DNA from: Balanoglossus misakiensis
Lineage: Eukaryota; Hemichordata
Assembly (NCBI GenBank): GCA_040954595.2
Contig: CM082598.2
Location: 310,001 to 374,000, forward strand
Length of the DNA: 64,000 bases
Direction of reading: 5' to 3'
The translations under genes and the position numbers were made by a program. How positions within the stretch are numbered: the stretch's first letter is position 1; each line of letters opens with the position of its first letter. Below are positions 27,856 through 37,285 of this stretch, in pieces. The notes under the pieces were generated by a model. It did no database searches. It saw only the letters and a program-made list of their open reading frames with translations, and was not told where the DNA came from.

Positions 27856-30800
27856 ATGGAGCCGGTGGATGTTCAGAAAATTTCCAAGTATCATATGTAT
27901 AATGGCGTCAAATATCCATGGCAGGTTCCCCTATCTTGTCTACAAATGATGGAGTCATTTGAAATTAGAGAGGATGACGTGTGGGTGTTGACGTACTCAA
28001 AGTCTGGTAATTTATGCTTTTCCACGATAGCTTCCAGGGCTTTGCAACCACGGGACCCCACGGAAACCATAATATCCAAAGACTGTATACACATGATGAC
28101 TGACAATGAGGGCAACAGTGTATTTTGATGACCGAGGGTGCTGCTAGTCACAACTAAAGCAGCCTTGTTTTCCCGAGGGCATAGCCCGAGGGAAAACAGA
28201 CTGTTTTGGTGTGACTGGCAGTCCCGAGGTCATTAAAAATACACTGTTGCCCGAATATGTCAGCCATGATGTGTTTTATAACACACCAAACCGATCGAAC
28301 TGATGCACCAGGCAACAGTTCGAAATGACTAAGGTCACGTGACGTCGTATTGACGAATCACGATCGAGGGTTCGCTGCATGGTGTGTTATAATATAAAAT
28401 GTCCAATGAATGGGCCAAAATTGGTCTGTATTTGTCGAGTTAGTGAAGTTCTTTCTACCACAGTTCACGCTGTGTATTGACTTTACGCTGACCTCTGGTT
28501 ACATGACCTCGGAAAGGTCGTACGTACGCAGAGAGCAGTTTTTGCAACTGAAGAACGTCTCTTTATGATCTGTGAATAACCAGCATTGGCTTTTCTAATC
28601 TTGTCATAGATGAGCGGGTGTTAAAAAGGTGTTCTTTGGTGCATTAGTGCGAACAACAATGAAGATAGTTGGTGGTGCTATAGGAAAGTGGCCATTAATC
28701 TGTCATTAGTTGTTGATCGCCGATCGCAAGACATTCTGGGGTGGGGGGGGGGGGGGGGTTCCACAGTATATGTAGTACCATAATAAACCCGATTCGTATC
28801 TCACTGGTATCCAAAGTACACAAACTTGTGGAGAAAATTAAATATTTATACAAAGGACGCAATGATGCAGTTTCTTCTGACTCCACACCATACTACAGAT
28901 GGAGGTGTGTTTGGATGAAATCTTTCTCTTGTTTCAAATACTGACAATCTCTCTGTCTTGATCGATCACAGGGACTACATGGATTTCTGACATTGTGAAC
29001 AAGATCCTCGTAAACAGTGGCATTCGCCAAGAAGACCCGTATGTTGACTGTGCACCCTACGTTGAATTCCAGTTGTACAGCCGGCCAAACCATGAAATGT
29101 TGGTTGAAGCGTCCTCACCGAGGGTCATCGGTTCCCATCTTTTACCACAGGCATTGCCGCCGCAGATATTTTCAAAGAAACCAAAAGTACGAATTTTACG
29201 TCTATGGCAAGTATGGCAAGCCAAACGTTGCAATATTCTTGAAAAACTATTTTCTTGTTGTATAATTTTATTTTTATTCTTCAATTTCACGCTTGCTTTG
29301 GTCAAATTATATTTAAGGGAATGGGTGGTTGGCACAGTTTTTAAGGGAATGGGTGGTTGGCACAGTTTTTAAGGGAATGGGTAAGTAGCACAGTTTTTTT
29401 ATCGGAATGGGTGAGTAGCACAGTTTTTAAGGGAATGGGTGAGTAGCACAGTTTTTAAGGGAATGGGTGAGTAGCACAGTTTTTAAGGGAATGGGTGGTT
29501 GGCACAGTTTTTAAGGGAACGGGTAAGTAGCACAGTTTTTAAGGGAATGGGTGAGTGGCACAGTTTTTAAGGGAACGGGTGAGTGGCACAGTTTTTAAGG
29601 GAACGGGTGAGTGGCACAGTTTTTAAGGGAACGGGTGAGTGGCACAGTTTTTAAGGGAACGGGTGAGTGGCACAGTTTTTAAGGGAACGGGTGAGTGGCA
29701 CAGTTTTTAAGGGAATGGGTGAGTGGCACAGTTTTTAAGGGAATGGGTGGTTGGCACAGTTTTTAAGGAAATGGGTGGTTGGCACAGTTTTTAAGGAAAT
29801 GGGTGAGTGGCACAGTTTTTAAGGGAATGGGTGAGTGGCACAGTTTTTAAGGGAACGGGTGAGTGGCACAGTTTTTAAGGGAATGGGTGAGTGGCACAGT
29901 TTTTAAGGAATGGGTGGTTGGCACAGTTTTTAAGGAAATGGGTGAGTGGCACAGTTTTTAAGGGAATGGGTGAGTGGCACAGTTTTTAAGGGAACGGGTG
30001 AGTGGCACAGTTTTTAAGGGAACGGGTGAGTGGCACAGTTTTTAAGGGAATGGGTGAGTGGCACAGTTTTTAAGGAATGGGTGGTTGGCACAGTTTTTAA
30101 GGAAATGGGTGAGTGGCACAGTTTTTAAGGGAATGGGTGAGTAGCACAGTTTTTAAGGGAATGGGTGAGTGGCACAGTTTTTAAGGGAATGGGTGCTTGG
30201 CACAGCTTTTAAGGGAATGGGTGAGTGGCACAGTTTTTAAGGGAATGGGTGCTTGGCACAGTTTTTAAGGGAATGGGTGAGTAGCACAGTTTTCAAGGAA
30301 ATGGGTGAGTGGCACAGTTTTTAAGGAAATGGGTGGTTGGCACAGTTTTTAAGGAAATGGGTGGTTGGCACAGTTTTTAAGGGAATGGGTGAGTAGCACA
30401 GTTTTCAAGGAAATGGGTGAGTGGCACAGTTTTTAAGGGAATGGGTGGTTGGCACAGTTTTTAAGGAAATGGGTGGTTGGCACAGTTTTTAAGGAAATGG
30501 GTGAGTGGCACAGTTTTTAAGGGAATGGGTGAGTGGCACAGTTTTTAAGGGAACGGGTGAGTGGCACAGTTTTTAAGGGAACGGGTGAGTGGCACAGTTT
30601 TTAAGGGAATGGGTGAGTGGCACAGTTTTTAAGGAATGGGTGGTTGGCACAGTTTTTAAGGAAATGGGTGAGTGGCACAGTTTTCAAGGAAATGGGTGAG
30701 TAGCACAGTTTTTAAGGGAATGGGTGAGTGGCACAGTTTTTAAGGGAATGGGTGCTTGGCACAGTTTTTAAGGGAATGGGTGAGTAGCACAGTTTTCAAG

Positions 30801-33237
30801 GAAATGGGTGAGTGGCACAGTTTTTAAGGGAATGGGTGGTTGGCACAGTTTTTAAGGGAATGGGTGCTTGGCACAGTTTTTAAGGGAATGGGTGAGTAGC
30901 ACAGTTTTCAAGGAAATGGGTGAGTGGCACAGTTTTTAAGGGAATGGGTGGTTGGCACAGTTTTTAAGGAAATGGGTGGTTGGCACAGTTTTTAAGGAAA
31001 TGGGTGAGTGGCACAGTTTTTAAGGGAATGGGTGAGTGGCACAGTTTTTAAGGGAACGGGTGAGTGGCACAGTTTTTAAGGGAACGGGTGAGTGGCACAG
31101 TTTTTAAGGGAATGGGTGAGTGGCACAGTTTTTAAGGAATGGGTGGTTGGCACAGTTTTTAAGGAAATGGGTGAGTGGCACAGTTTTTAAGGGAATGGGT
31201 GAGTAGCACAGTTTTTAAGGGAATGGGTGAGTGGCACAGTTTTTAAGGGAATGGGTGCTTGGCACAGCTTTTAAGGGAATGGGTGAGTGGCACAGTTTTT
31301 AAGGGAATGGGTGCTTGGCACAGTTTTTAAGGGAATGGGTGAGTAGCACAGTTTTCAAGGAAATGGGTGAGTGGCACAGTTTTTAATGAAATGGGTGAGT
31401 GGCACAGTTTTTAAGGAAATGGGTGAGTGGCACAGTTTTTTTTAACTTTGTCAGGTGACTACAATAGTTGACGCTGGTTGGTTATTCTGTAACTACAGAG
31501 ATGACCCCACAGTCCCAGAAGTATGGCGGCTATCTTGAGGGATCCATGGGCCGTAACCGTGTTTTTCGGTTGTCCGAGAGTTTTTACAACTTAAAAGTTT
31601 CATTTTACACTCGCTATTTCGTTAGATGGGGTGGGTTACAATATAAAGTCTATAGTCGTACATTTTTAACAAATAAACAAAAGTGAGGACAATGTAAACG
31701 TGATGGGGGCGCTAGTAACATAGCCGGACACCCCCATTTTGAATAGAACAATCTCTTCCGCAAAGGACTCTGGGATCAATGGCGGCCATTCCGTGGCCCG
31801 ATCCATGGACCGTGTTTTTCGGGTTGTCCGAGAGTTTTTACAACTTTAAAGTTTCATTTTACACTCGCTATTTCGTTAGATGGGGTGGGTTACAATATAA
31901 AGTCTATAGTCGTACATTTGTAAAAAATAAACAAAAGTGAGGAAAATGTAAACGTGTTGGGGGCGCTAGTAACATAGCCGGACACCCCCATTTTGAATAG
32001 AACAATCTCTTCCGCAAAGGACTCTGGGTTCAATGGCGGCCATTCTGTGGCCCGATCCATGGACCGTGTTTTTCGGGTTGTCCGACTATGGCAAGCCAAA
32101 CGTTGCAATATTCTTGAAAAACACCAACACTTATGTACATGTATGAAATGTAGTATTCGATTTTTTACTAAAACAAAATGGCGTCCATATTGGATGGGTG
32201 GCCATCTTGATCGCCTCGTTTTGGGTTTGCGTAACCATGGACATAAAAGCACGTAGCCCAGCCGAGTCCATAGAAAATGTCACCGGAGACGAACCAGATG
32301 TATTTTACATAATCGTACTGAAAAGAAAGATGTTTTATTCCAACTTTCAATAATGTAAACTCACTGTGTACTTTCCTGTCAATTGTAGGTCATCTATGTA
32401 GCCAGGAACCCAAAGGACATAGTGGCATCAAGTTTATATCACTATAAAATAATAAAGTGTGATACAGAGTATGATTCGATACAGAAAATCATGGACGCCA
32501 TCATGTCTGGATCAAGTATGATATTATTTTATTCACTCATACCCATGACACAGGACGATATTCCGTCACTTAACAGAACCTGAAGCGATTTATTGATCAC
32601 CGAAAATTATTAACCGCTCTTTTTTTCATTTGGAAAATCACAGTAGTCTATGGTGAATGGCATACCCATGTATTACACTGGTGGGACAAACGAAACGATG
32701 ACAATGTTCTGTTCCTGAAATATGAAGACATGAAAAAGGTAATTTGATAGTTTATTGTTCCAAACTCTTATGAGAATTCTGACGCCGTTTTTCACGCATA
32801 TTCACACCAAATGTTTCGTTTTGTTTCAGGATCTTCAGTCTACAGTCCATGCTGTCAATCAGTTTCTAGGTTATGACTTAGGAACTGAGTCTATATGCAA
32901 AATTACCGAGGAAACCACCATAGAAGCGACAAGGCAACGGGAAATTAAACCAAGAGACCCAAGATTAAAGGCATTTAACTTAGACACTAAGAAGTCGCCG
33001 TTTGTCAGAAAGGGTTAGTGCCTTACCTGTATTTGCCAAAATGCTACTGCTCTGTTGTTCTTTTAAAAAAGCATTGAAGACGAAACGAAAGATGGAAATT
33101 TTTTCTCTTTATATTTCACTGCAGGTGTTGTGGGAGATTGGAAGAATCATTTCACTGTGGCTCAAAATGAGGAATTCGACAAATGGTACAAAGAAGTCAT
33201 GAAGGAAACGGATTTAACTTTCAACTTCGAAGCATAA
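27856..33237 (+). CDS. Cytosolic sulfotransferase (SULT1-like), six exons, 294 aa
   Basis: Exons: 27856-28006, 28972-29186, 32389-32515, 32644-32738, 32830-33013, 33125-33237 (stop TAA). All borders are GT-AG and phases agree, giving 885 nt. The enzyme family transfers sulfonate from PAPS to hydroxyl or amine groups of small molecules in the cytosol. PAPS-binding elements are visible: TYSKSGTTW at 46-54 (usual TYPKSGTTW), R128 and S136 in VARNPKDIVASS, and RKGVVGDWKN from 256. The dimerisation motif K-x3-TV-x3-E is intact at 264-273. The catalytic His is H106 (GSH), but the usual nearby Lys of the K-T-H motif is Gly104. Length matches the family (about 290-300). I chose ATG 27856 because the open frame upstream has no other ATG and this start gives the normal N-terminus. 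The substrate cannot be predicted. Confidence 0.93.
28089..28274. repeat. Foldback (MITE-like) element in sulfotransferase intron 1
   Basis: Imperfect inverted arms of about 46 nt: GGGCAACAGTGTATTTT and GATGACC near 28110-28133 pair with GGTCATTAAAAATACACTG and TTGCCC near 28228-28252. Pairing continues outward through ACACATGATG / CATGATGTGT. The centre holds a second inverted stem (GTTTTCCC ... GGGAAAAC). No coding sequence and no clear target duplication are seen. It begins about 80 bp after the exon 1 donor. Confidence 0.7.
28276..28392. repeat. Second inverted-repeat element, 12-bp perfect TIRs
   Basis: TTATAACACACC at 28276-28287 and its exact complement GGTGTGTTATAA at 28381-28392 bound a 117-bp segment. 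CGATCG occurs just inside both ends. It directly abuts the foldback element at 28089-28274, so the two may be parts of one larger degenerate element. Confidence 0.6.
28743..28758. repeat. Poly-G run (16 G) in intron 1
   Basis: An uninterrupted run of 16 G on the plus strand, in a GTGG/GGGG context. Length errors in assembly are likely at such a site. Confidence 0.85.
29212..29247 (+). repeat. 36-bp direct repeat, left copy (intron 2)
   Basis: Starts TATGGCAAGCCAAACG and ends TTCTTGAAAAAC. It lies 26 bp after the exon 2 donor and is repeated exactly at 32087-32122, so the pair brackets the minisatellite and the 254-bp repeats. It is too long for a normal target-site duplication. It may be part of another dispersed family or the scar of a local duplication. 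Confidence 0.85.
29305..31440 (+). repeat. 28-bp minisatellite, about 76 copies, in sulfotransferase intron 2
   Basis: Unit GGCACAGTTTTTAAGGGAAT followed by GGGTGAGT, with recurring variants (GGAAATGGG, GGAACGGG, GGTGGTTGG, GGTGCTTGG, a 27-bp form AAGGAATGGG). Variant order repeats at larger scale: the block starting near 30401 recurs near 30905 (offset 504 bp, 18 units), and the block around 30061-30340 recurs around 31123-31390 (offset 1062 bp). The G-rich strand is the sense strand of the gene. The array is intronic and does not disturb the splice sites used. Confidence 0.95.
31549..32086 (-). repeat. 254-bp repeat, inverted copies in intron 2
   Basis: CGTGTTTTTCGG starts at 31558, 31811 and 32065 (spacing 253 and 254 bp). 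The sequence is the reverse complement of the repeat at 8775-9385, including GGTTACAATATAAAGTC and GGGGGCGCTAGTAACATAG. Its first unit has the diverged GGGCCGTAACCGTG end, which is the complement of the terminal variant at 9371-9386. It is followed directly by the right 36-bp direct repeat. Confidence 0.93.
32087..32122 (+). repeat. 36-bp direct repeat, right copy (intron 2)
   Basis: Exact copy of 29212-29247, placed at the distal edge of the 254-bp repeats. The two copies are 2875 bp apart. Confidence 0.85.
32174..32209. repeat. Imperfect inverted repeat with ATGGC core (intron 2)
   Basis: CAAAATGGCGTCCAT (32174-32188) pairs imperfectly with ATGGGTGGCCATCTTG (32194-32209) across a 5-bp loop. 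The arms resemble YY1-type ATGGCG sites and also the ATGGCGGCCATT segment of the neighbouring 254-bp repeat. This may be a dispersed repeat end; no function is claimed. Confidence 0.4.
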
Positions 33238-33263
33238 AAATCTTCTACAAATGTTATAAAACT

Positions 33264-33269
33264 ATTAAA
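33264..33269 (+). terminator. Probable polyadenylation signal of the sulfotransferase
   Basis: ATTAAA lies 27 bp after the TAA stop. This common variant of AATAAA is the only candidate before the next promoter. A T/G-rich stretch follows from about 33330. Confidence 0.5.
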
Positions 33270-33339
33270 CGTGTCATCTATCATTATTCATTGTAGACAT
33301 AATGTGTACCATTGCTGGCTGTGCGAAGGGGGGCGGTTG

Positions 33340-33340
<1 letters not shown>

Positions 33341-33383
<43 letters not shown>
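33341..33383. repeat. (TGAT)n microsatellite
   Basis: About 10.7 perfect tetranucleotide repeats in the short intergenic gap between the sulfotransferase and SNRPE genes. Confidence 0.95.
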
Positions 33384-33478
33384 CCGGTTGTTTGATAGAC
33401 TTGCCGAAAAACATTATCAGATTGCGCCACTAACGATGTCGCCTTCGTATTCATTTGTCTTTCACCGCGGTAAGACAA

Positions 33479-33520
33479 TGCGCATGCGTTGACGCTCGCT
33501 TTGCGTGTGCCGCCATTTTG
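33479..33520 (+). promoter_or_regulatory. SNRPE promoter elements: NRF1-like and YY1-like sites
   Basis: TGCGCATGCGTT at 33479-33490 differs by one or two bases from the NRF1 palindrome. GCCGCCATTTTG at 33509-33520 matches the YY1 consensus. They lie 70-110 bp upstream of the SNRPE ATG in a locally CpG-rich stretch without a TATA box, as is typical of housekeeping promoters. Transcription probably begins at or just after the YY1 site. Confidence 0.55.
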
Positions 33521-33589
33521 AAGCGTTAGTGAAAACACCACGTGAAACGACGACAAAGTTGAATTTGAGAAGACTAGGAAACCGCGAAG

Positions 33590-34961
33590 ATGGCGTACAA
33601 GGGACAGAAAGTACAGAAGGTTATGGTGCAGCCTATCGTATCCTTTATTTACTCACAGGTATTTTTAACACGGCTCAACGTACATTTCTGATCGGCCGAT
33701 TACCTGAGCTTCCGTGTCAACGTTGGGTTGACAATGGACGAGCGAGTGTGTACATACATGTACATGTACTGTCGTTTACAATCAACCAGTTTTGGTATTT
33801 TACGATGTGGGCACAAGTAGACCAGGTATTACAAAATGCAATGGGTGGTTGAGCAGTTACCGTTGGGTACATTGTAAGTTAGGAACGCCATTGTCGTTTA
33901 TGGCAGCTGAGTTAGCTCAATATGCATGTATGAACTATGATGTTGCAATGAACATGGTCAAAATAATTGATACATGTTGTACTTTTCCAATGTATAATGT
34001 ATTCATGTTTGTTTTGGTACATACAGTCCCAGAGGGACCATATTTTATGGAAACAATCCTCAAAAGAAAATACTGGTTATAAATTTTCCCTTTTCAGTCA
34101 GAATGATATTGATTAGTATATGTACATGTAATTTTAATTTCCTTGACCAGATCTGTCCAGAATCTCATTTTTAGGTATCTGCAAAGTGTAAGTAATATTA
34201 TCATATTTCATATGCATTTGTATGTCAGCGTGATTCATACATATTTTAATATTTGGCAAACACTAACACTGCTAACATTTGGCCAACTCTTTTCTTCTGT
34301 TTTTAGAGATCACGGATTCAAGTCTGGTTATATGAACAGGTCAACATGAGAATAGAAGGTCATATTATTGTAAGTATTTGATACTTTTGAAAGCCGAGAC
34401 TTCATCATTTATGTATATTGACTAAATACCCATGCCAGCCAGCATATCCCTTGGTAAAGATACTAGCATCTGTATAAGACATCTTCATGATCTTGGAGCT
34501 GTATGTAGCTGTTGCAAAGAATCACTGGAAATCATGATAGCAATAAGTCAGCATCTAGCTCCTGATTAAGTTAATTTTCTCTTATTAGGGATTTGATGAA
34601 TACATGAATCTAGTGTTAGAAGATTCAGAAGAAGTGCATATGAAAACCAAAACAAGAAAAACCCTGGGTAAGTTGACATCAAATTCGCTAAGTCAGGGGG
34701 GTAGAGGATTTGGACACCTCAGCGATTTTTTTTCTGCCACTTAAAGCAAATTTATTATCTTTTAATTGCCAGTCCAACCTATTTTACTAAGTAAGCACTA
34801 ATTTGCTGTCCTGGAAATTCTTTTGTAATTCTCAGTAAGAGTTCAACCACATCTATCCAGAAGATGCTGTCTGTCACATATCTCATTTTGTTTTTTCTTC
34901 CACAGGGCGCATTCTTCTCAAAGGAGACAACATAACGTTAATTCAAAATGTACAGAACTAG
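33590..34961 (+). CDS. SNRPE: Small nuclear ribonucleoprotein E (Sm core protein), five exons, 90 aa
   Basis: Exons: 33590-33637, 34161-34187, 34307-34369, 34589-34667, 34906-34961 (stop TAG). All introns are GT-AG and the joined frame is 273 nt. SmE is one of the seven Sm proteins forming the ring on spliceosomal U1, U2, U4 and U5 snRNAs. It opens [20 protein letters not shown], and the Sm1 motif spans exons 3-4 ([20 protein letters not shown], then YMNLVLED). Sm2 is in exon 5 ([13 protein letters not shown]). Length is close to the vertebrate protein (92 aa), which has the same opening motif apart from a small indel. The start is fixed by this conserved N-terminus and the CGAAGATGG context. 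It runs in the same direction as the sulfotransferase, whose stop lies 352 bp upstream. Confidence 0.97.
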
Positions 34962-35052
34962 ACAACAGGTGCGGAAATGACCATCATAGTGGAACTGCTT
35001 ATTGTAGCATATTAATTTTTATATATACATGTACATGTACATCATTCCTGTC

Positions 35053-35152
35053 TTAACACTTTCACCCCCAGTTCCCTCTTTTAAGTTTTGAAGTCCAAAC
35101 TTACCATAGAAAACAATGGGTTTGGAACGAACCATAGTGGTGAAAGGGTTAA
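35053..35152. repeat. MITE-like element with TTAACCCTTTCACC ends
   Basis: A 100-bp segment bounded by TTAACACTTTCACC and the complement of TTAACCCTTTCACC, a 14-bp terminal inverted repeat with one mismatch. It lies in the SNRPE 3' UTR. A diverged relative ends at 60002 (GGTGAAAGGGTTAA). Confidence 0.6.
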
Positions 35153-35274
35153 CAGAGAAAAGACTTGGACAAGAAGATGTGTTTTTATAAACTGACTGTT
35201 ATCTGTTCTGCATCTAGTGAAATCCATCAGTGGGATTTATAAAAATCTAAATTCAGTTTTGCAAGAGTAATTAC

Positions 35275-35452
35275 TGTCAAACCTGTGTTAGTGACCACCT
35301 GTATAAAGTTGAAAATGGTCCATAGTTGCCACTTTGTTACAGTCCATGTGCAATTTACATTTGCGGTAATGAAGCAATGGGCTGGTCTATAAAGGACAGT
35401 GAGTTTATATTAGGAAAGTCTCTTGACTGGTCACTGTAGACAGGTTTGACTG
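35275..35452. mobile_element. Tc1/mariner-like MITE, copy 1
   Basis: A 178-bp element flanked by TA on both sides, beginning CTGTCAAACCTGTGTTAGTG and ending ACAGGTTTGACTG, so the ends are near-perfect inverted repeats. Internal motifs (CCACTTTGTTACAGTC, CTATAAAGG, AGGAAAGTCTCTTGACTGG) recur in the 166-bp copy at 62238-62403. TA target duplication and CAGT-type ends point to a Tc1/mariner-derived non-autonomous family. It sits in the SNRPE 3' UTR. Confidence 0.8.
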
Positions 35453-35940
35453 TATAGGAAACTAGGACAGTGAAGTTGGAGGTAAAAAAAACTGCCATCT
35501 TTTTAATTCATCTTCTCTGGTTTATTAATACTTTTTCAATTTGATTTCTGTATTTGTATGATGTGAACTTTTATGTTTATTTTGATTTCTGCGAAGTGAT
35601 CACAGCGTTAGAGATTTCATCCCTTCCGTAAAACCCCAAAATGCATTACGCGTGATGATATGGGAGTAACATTCAGAGAATTCTGTTGATATGTAAGTCT
35701 TTGGTATAAGATATTTATTTGGCCAAAAATTGGAAATTACATATTTTGTCACAAATCTGTCATTTTGCCTTCAGTACTTGAATGTTATTTGAAAATAGAC
35801 AAATTACATTTCAGTATACTCGAGTTAAATTTCATAAGTGCATGGTAAACTTTTTCACCAATGATCAACTTTTGTTTTCTTATTTCATTACCCCGTGTTG
35901 TACTGGGAAGTGTGTTTTCCTTTGATTACACATTCTGTGA

Positions 35941-35946
35941 AATAAA
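35941..35946 (+). terminator. Probable SNRPE polyadenylation signal
   Basis: AATAAA, the first canonical hexamer I find after the SNRPE stop codon, followed by a T/G-rich stretch (TTATTGGTTTTTAGTTTTG). This implies a 3' UTR of about 1 kb containing both MITE-like elements. An earlier non-canonical site cannot be excluded. Confidence 0.5.
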
Positions 35947-36002
35947 ATGTTTCTTAAGAATTATTGGTTTTTAGTTTTGTTGCTTTCCTCTTACCAACTC
36001 CA

Positions 36003-36036
<34 letters not shown>
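36003..36036. repeat. (TC)n(AC)n compound microsatellite
   Basis: About nine TC dinucleotides followed directly by about eight AC dinucleotides, in the gap between the SNRPE 3' end and the convergent aerolysin-like gene. Apart from this and possible polyadenylation signals, 35962-36479 shows nothing recognisable. Confidence 0.95.
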
Positions 36037-36479
36037 TTAAAGATATCATGAATATGAATCACACTATCTTGTTTTTTTATATTACAATTTTATTTGCTTA
36101 CAAAATTGTGCCTCTTTACAAAATTAGATCCAAACATCCATTAAATAAATACACCCTCCACATACCAAATCCATGTCCATCAATGAACAAAATTTGATGC
36201 AAGCTCTCTTATGAGTATCATTTTTCATTTGTTTTTATGAGCTAATGAAGTGTTAGCCACAACTTTGCATTGTATACTTTTGCACGTGGTTTAGTAATTG
36301 ACAATGTGCAATGCAAAAATGTTTTAATATTTTCGGCTTTTAGGATGTGTTTCGTGTAAGGTGTTCGACCCCTATTGCAATACTATATGCTGAAACAAAT
36401 AAGTCCATTTTCACTTTTTCTAGATTATGTTATTTATCAAACAGAAAAATTGTCAATTGCGTAGTTTTGCATGTTTTCC

Positions 36480-37256
36480 TTAGTCCTTAAGGGCCCTCTG
36501 TTTCAAGACCATCTGTTGTTTAATTCCATACCGACACCGACATACGCCCTCAGTGGCGAAGTAGATGATTTTCTTGTTTTCCTCAGGCTTAGTGTAAAAC
36601 CCATGGTCACTGGTCAAGATATCCCCTACGTCACCGGTAATAATGGTCAAAACATTGTTTTTGTCTTTCTTGTTTCTAATGGTTACTTGAATTTTTCCCT
36701 CGAATTTCGTCTCCACGATAAATTTGCCGTTATATTCCTCTTCCTCGATAAGTAGTTCCGCGATTGTTTCTGTCTGTTTTGGGATTGTTATTTTGGTGTC
36801 TACTGTCCACGTCAGTTCCTCGTCCAAGGTCTGTTCCTCGACGTTTTTTAAGGAAATCTCTTTGTTGAACCCGGCATTGGCTTGTATGACAGGATTAGGT
36901 GGCGACAGACTCACGCCTATGGAACCACCGATTGTGTAACCTTTATCGATAGTTATGGCGCAGGTGGAATGAGTCTTTCTTTCGGTTTTCAGCAAATTTT
37001 CTTGCTCGTTGTCTGTTCCGTTGGTGAAGGACGTCTTGAAAAGTACGTAGGCTGAAGGCACTTCGTCTGACGGCCCCTTTGAGGAGTACAGGGGTTTTCC
37101 GTGTAAGACGCGAAGTTTCTTCAAGTTTATATCCGTCGTGAGAATGCCGTCAAGATCGGCCAGCTTCTTGACGTCTGAGCCGGAATGTTTACTGACGAAC
37201 TTCGACGCCCAGATCTTGATCACTTCCATGATGTCGGTGACTTTGTCGCTTGACAT
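36480..37256 (-). CDS. Aerolysin/ETX-MTX2-fold pore-forming-like protein, 258 aa
   Basis: Uninterrupted minus-strand coding exon. The family forms soluble monomers that assemble into beta-barrel pores in membranes; animal members act in defence, feeding or endolysosomal physiology, and the role here is unknown. Family features: the strand around 70-80 ends in N79-x-T-x3-Q85 (FTNGTDNEQ). From about 107 to 150 runs a Gly/Ser/Asn-rich alternating segment suited to the membrane hairpin (YTIGGSIGVSLS and following), then strands TWTVDTKITIPKQTETIAEL and FIVETKFEGKIQVTI. The N-terminal 65 residues are mainly charged helix with no signal peptide or lectin motif I recognise. A splice acceptor ten bases before the ATG implies an intron in the 5' UTR. 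A natterin- or Dln1-type relative is possible. The assignment rests on pattern, not alignment. Confidence 0.7.
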   Translation of the reverse strand: MSSDKVTDIMEVIKIWASKFVSKHSGSDVKKLADLDGILTTDINLKKLRVLHGKPLYSSKGPSDEVPSAYVLFKTSFTNGTDNEQENLLKTERKTHSTCAITIDKGYTIGGSIGVSLSPPNPVIQANAGFNKEISLKNVEEQTLDEELTWTVDTKITIPKQTETIAELLIEEEEYNGKFIVETKFEGKIQVTIRNKKDKNNVLTIITGDVGDILTSDHGFYTKPEENKKIIYFATEGVCRCRYGIKQQMVLKQRALKD

Positions 37257-37265
37257 TGTGATTTT

Positions 37266-37285
37266 CCTGAAAGAGATAGAGACAT
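37266..37285 (-). promoter_or_regulatory. Probable 5'-UTR splice acceptor of the aerolysin-like gene
   Basis: Read on the minus strand, a pyrimidine tract followed by CAG (TCTCTATCTCTTTCAG) ends at 37267, nine bases before the start codon. The untranslated exon would then begin GAAAATCACA-ATG. The upstream exon and promoter were not identified. Confidence 0.6.

Noticed and set aside
29017-29265. Alternative reading of the sulfotransferase exon 2 region as a separate 82-codon gene
   Set aside because: It overlaps exon 2 in another frame and continues into the intron; the exon 2 frame has clear family motifs and matching splice phases.
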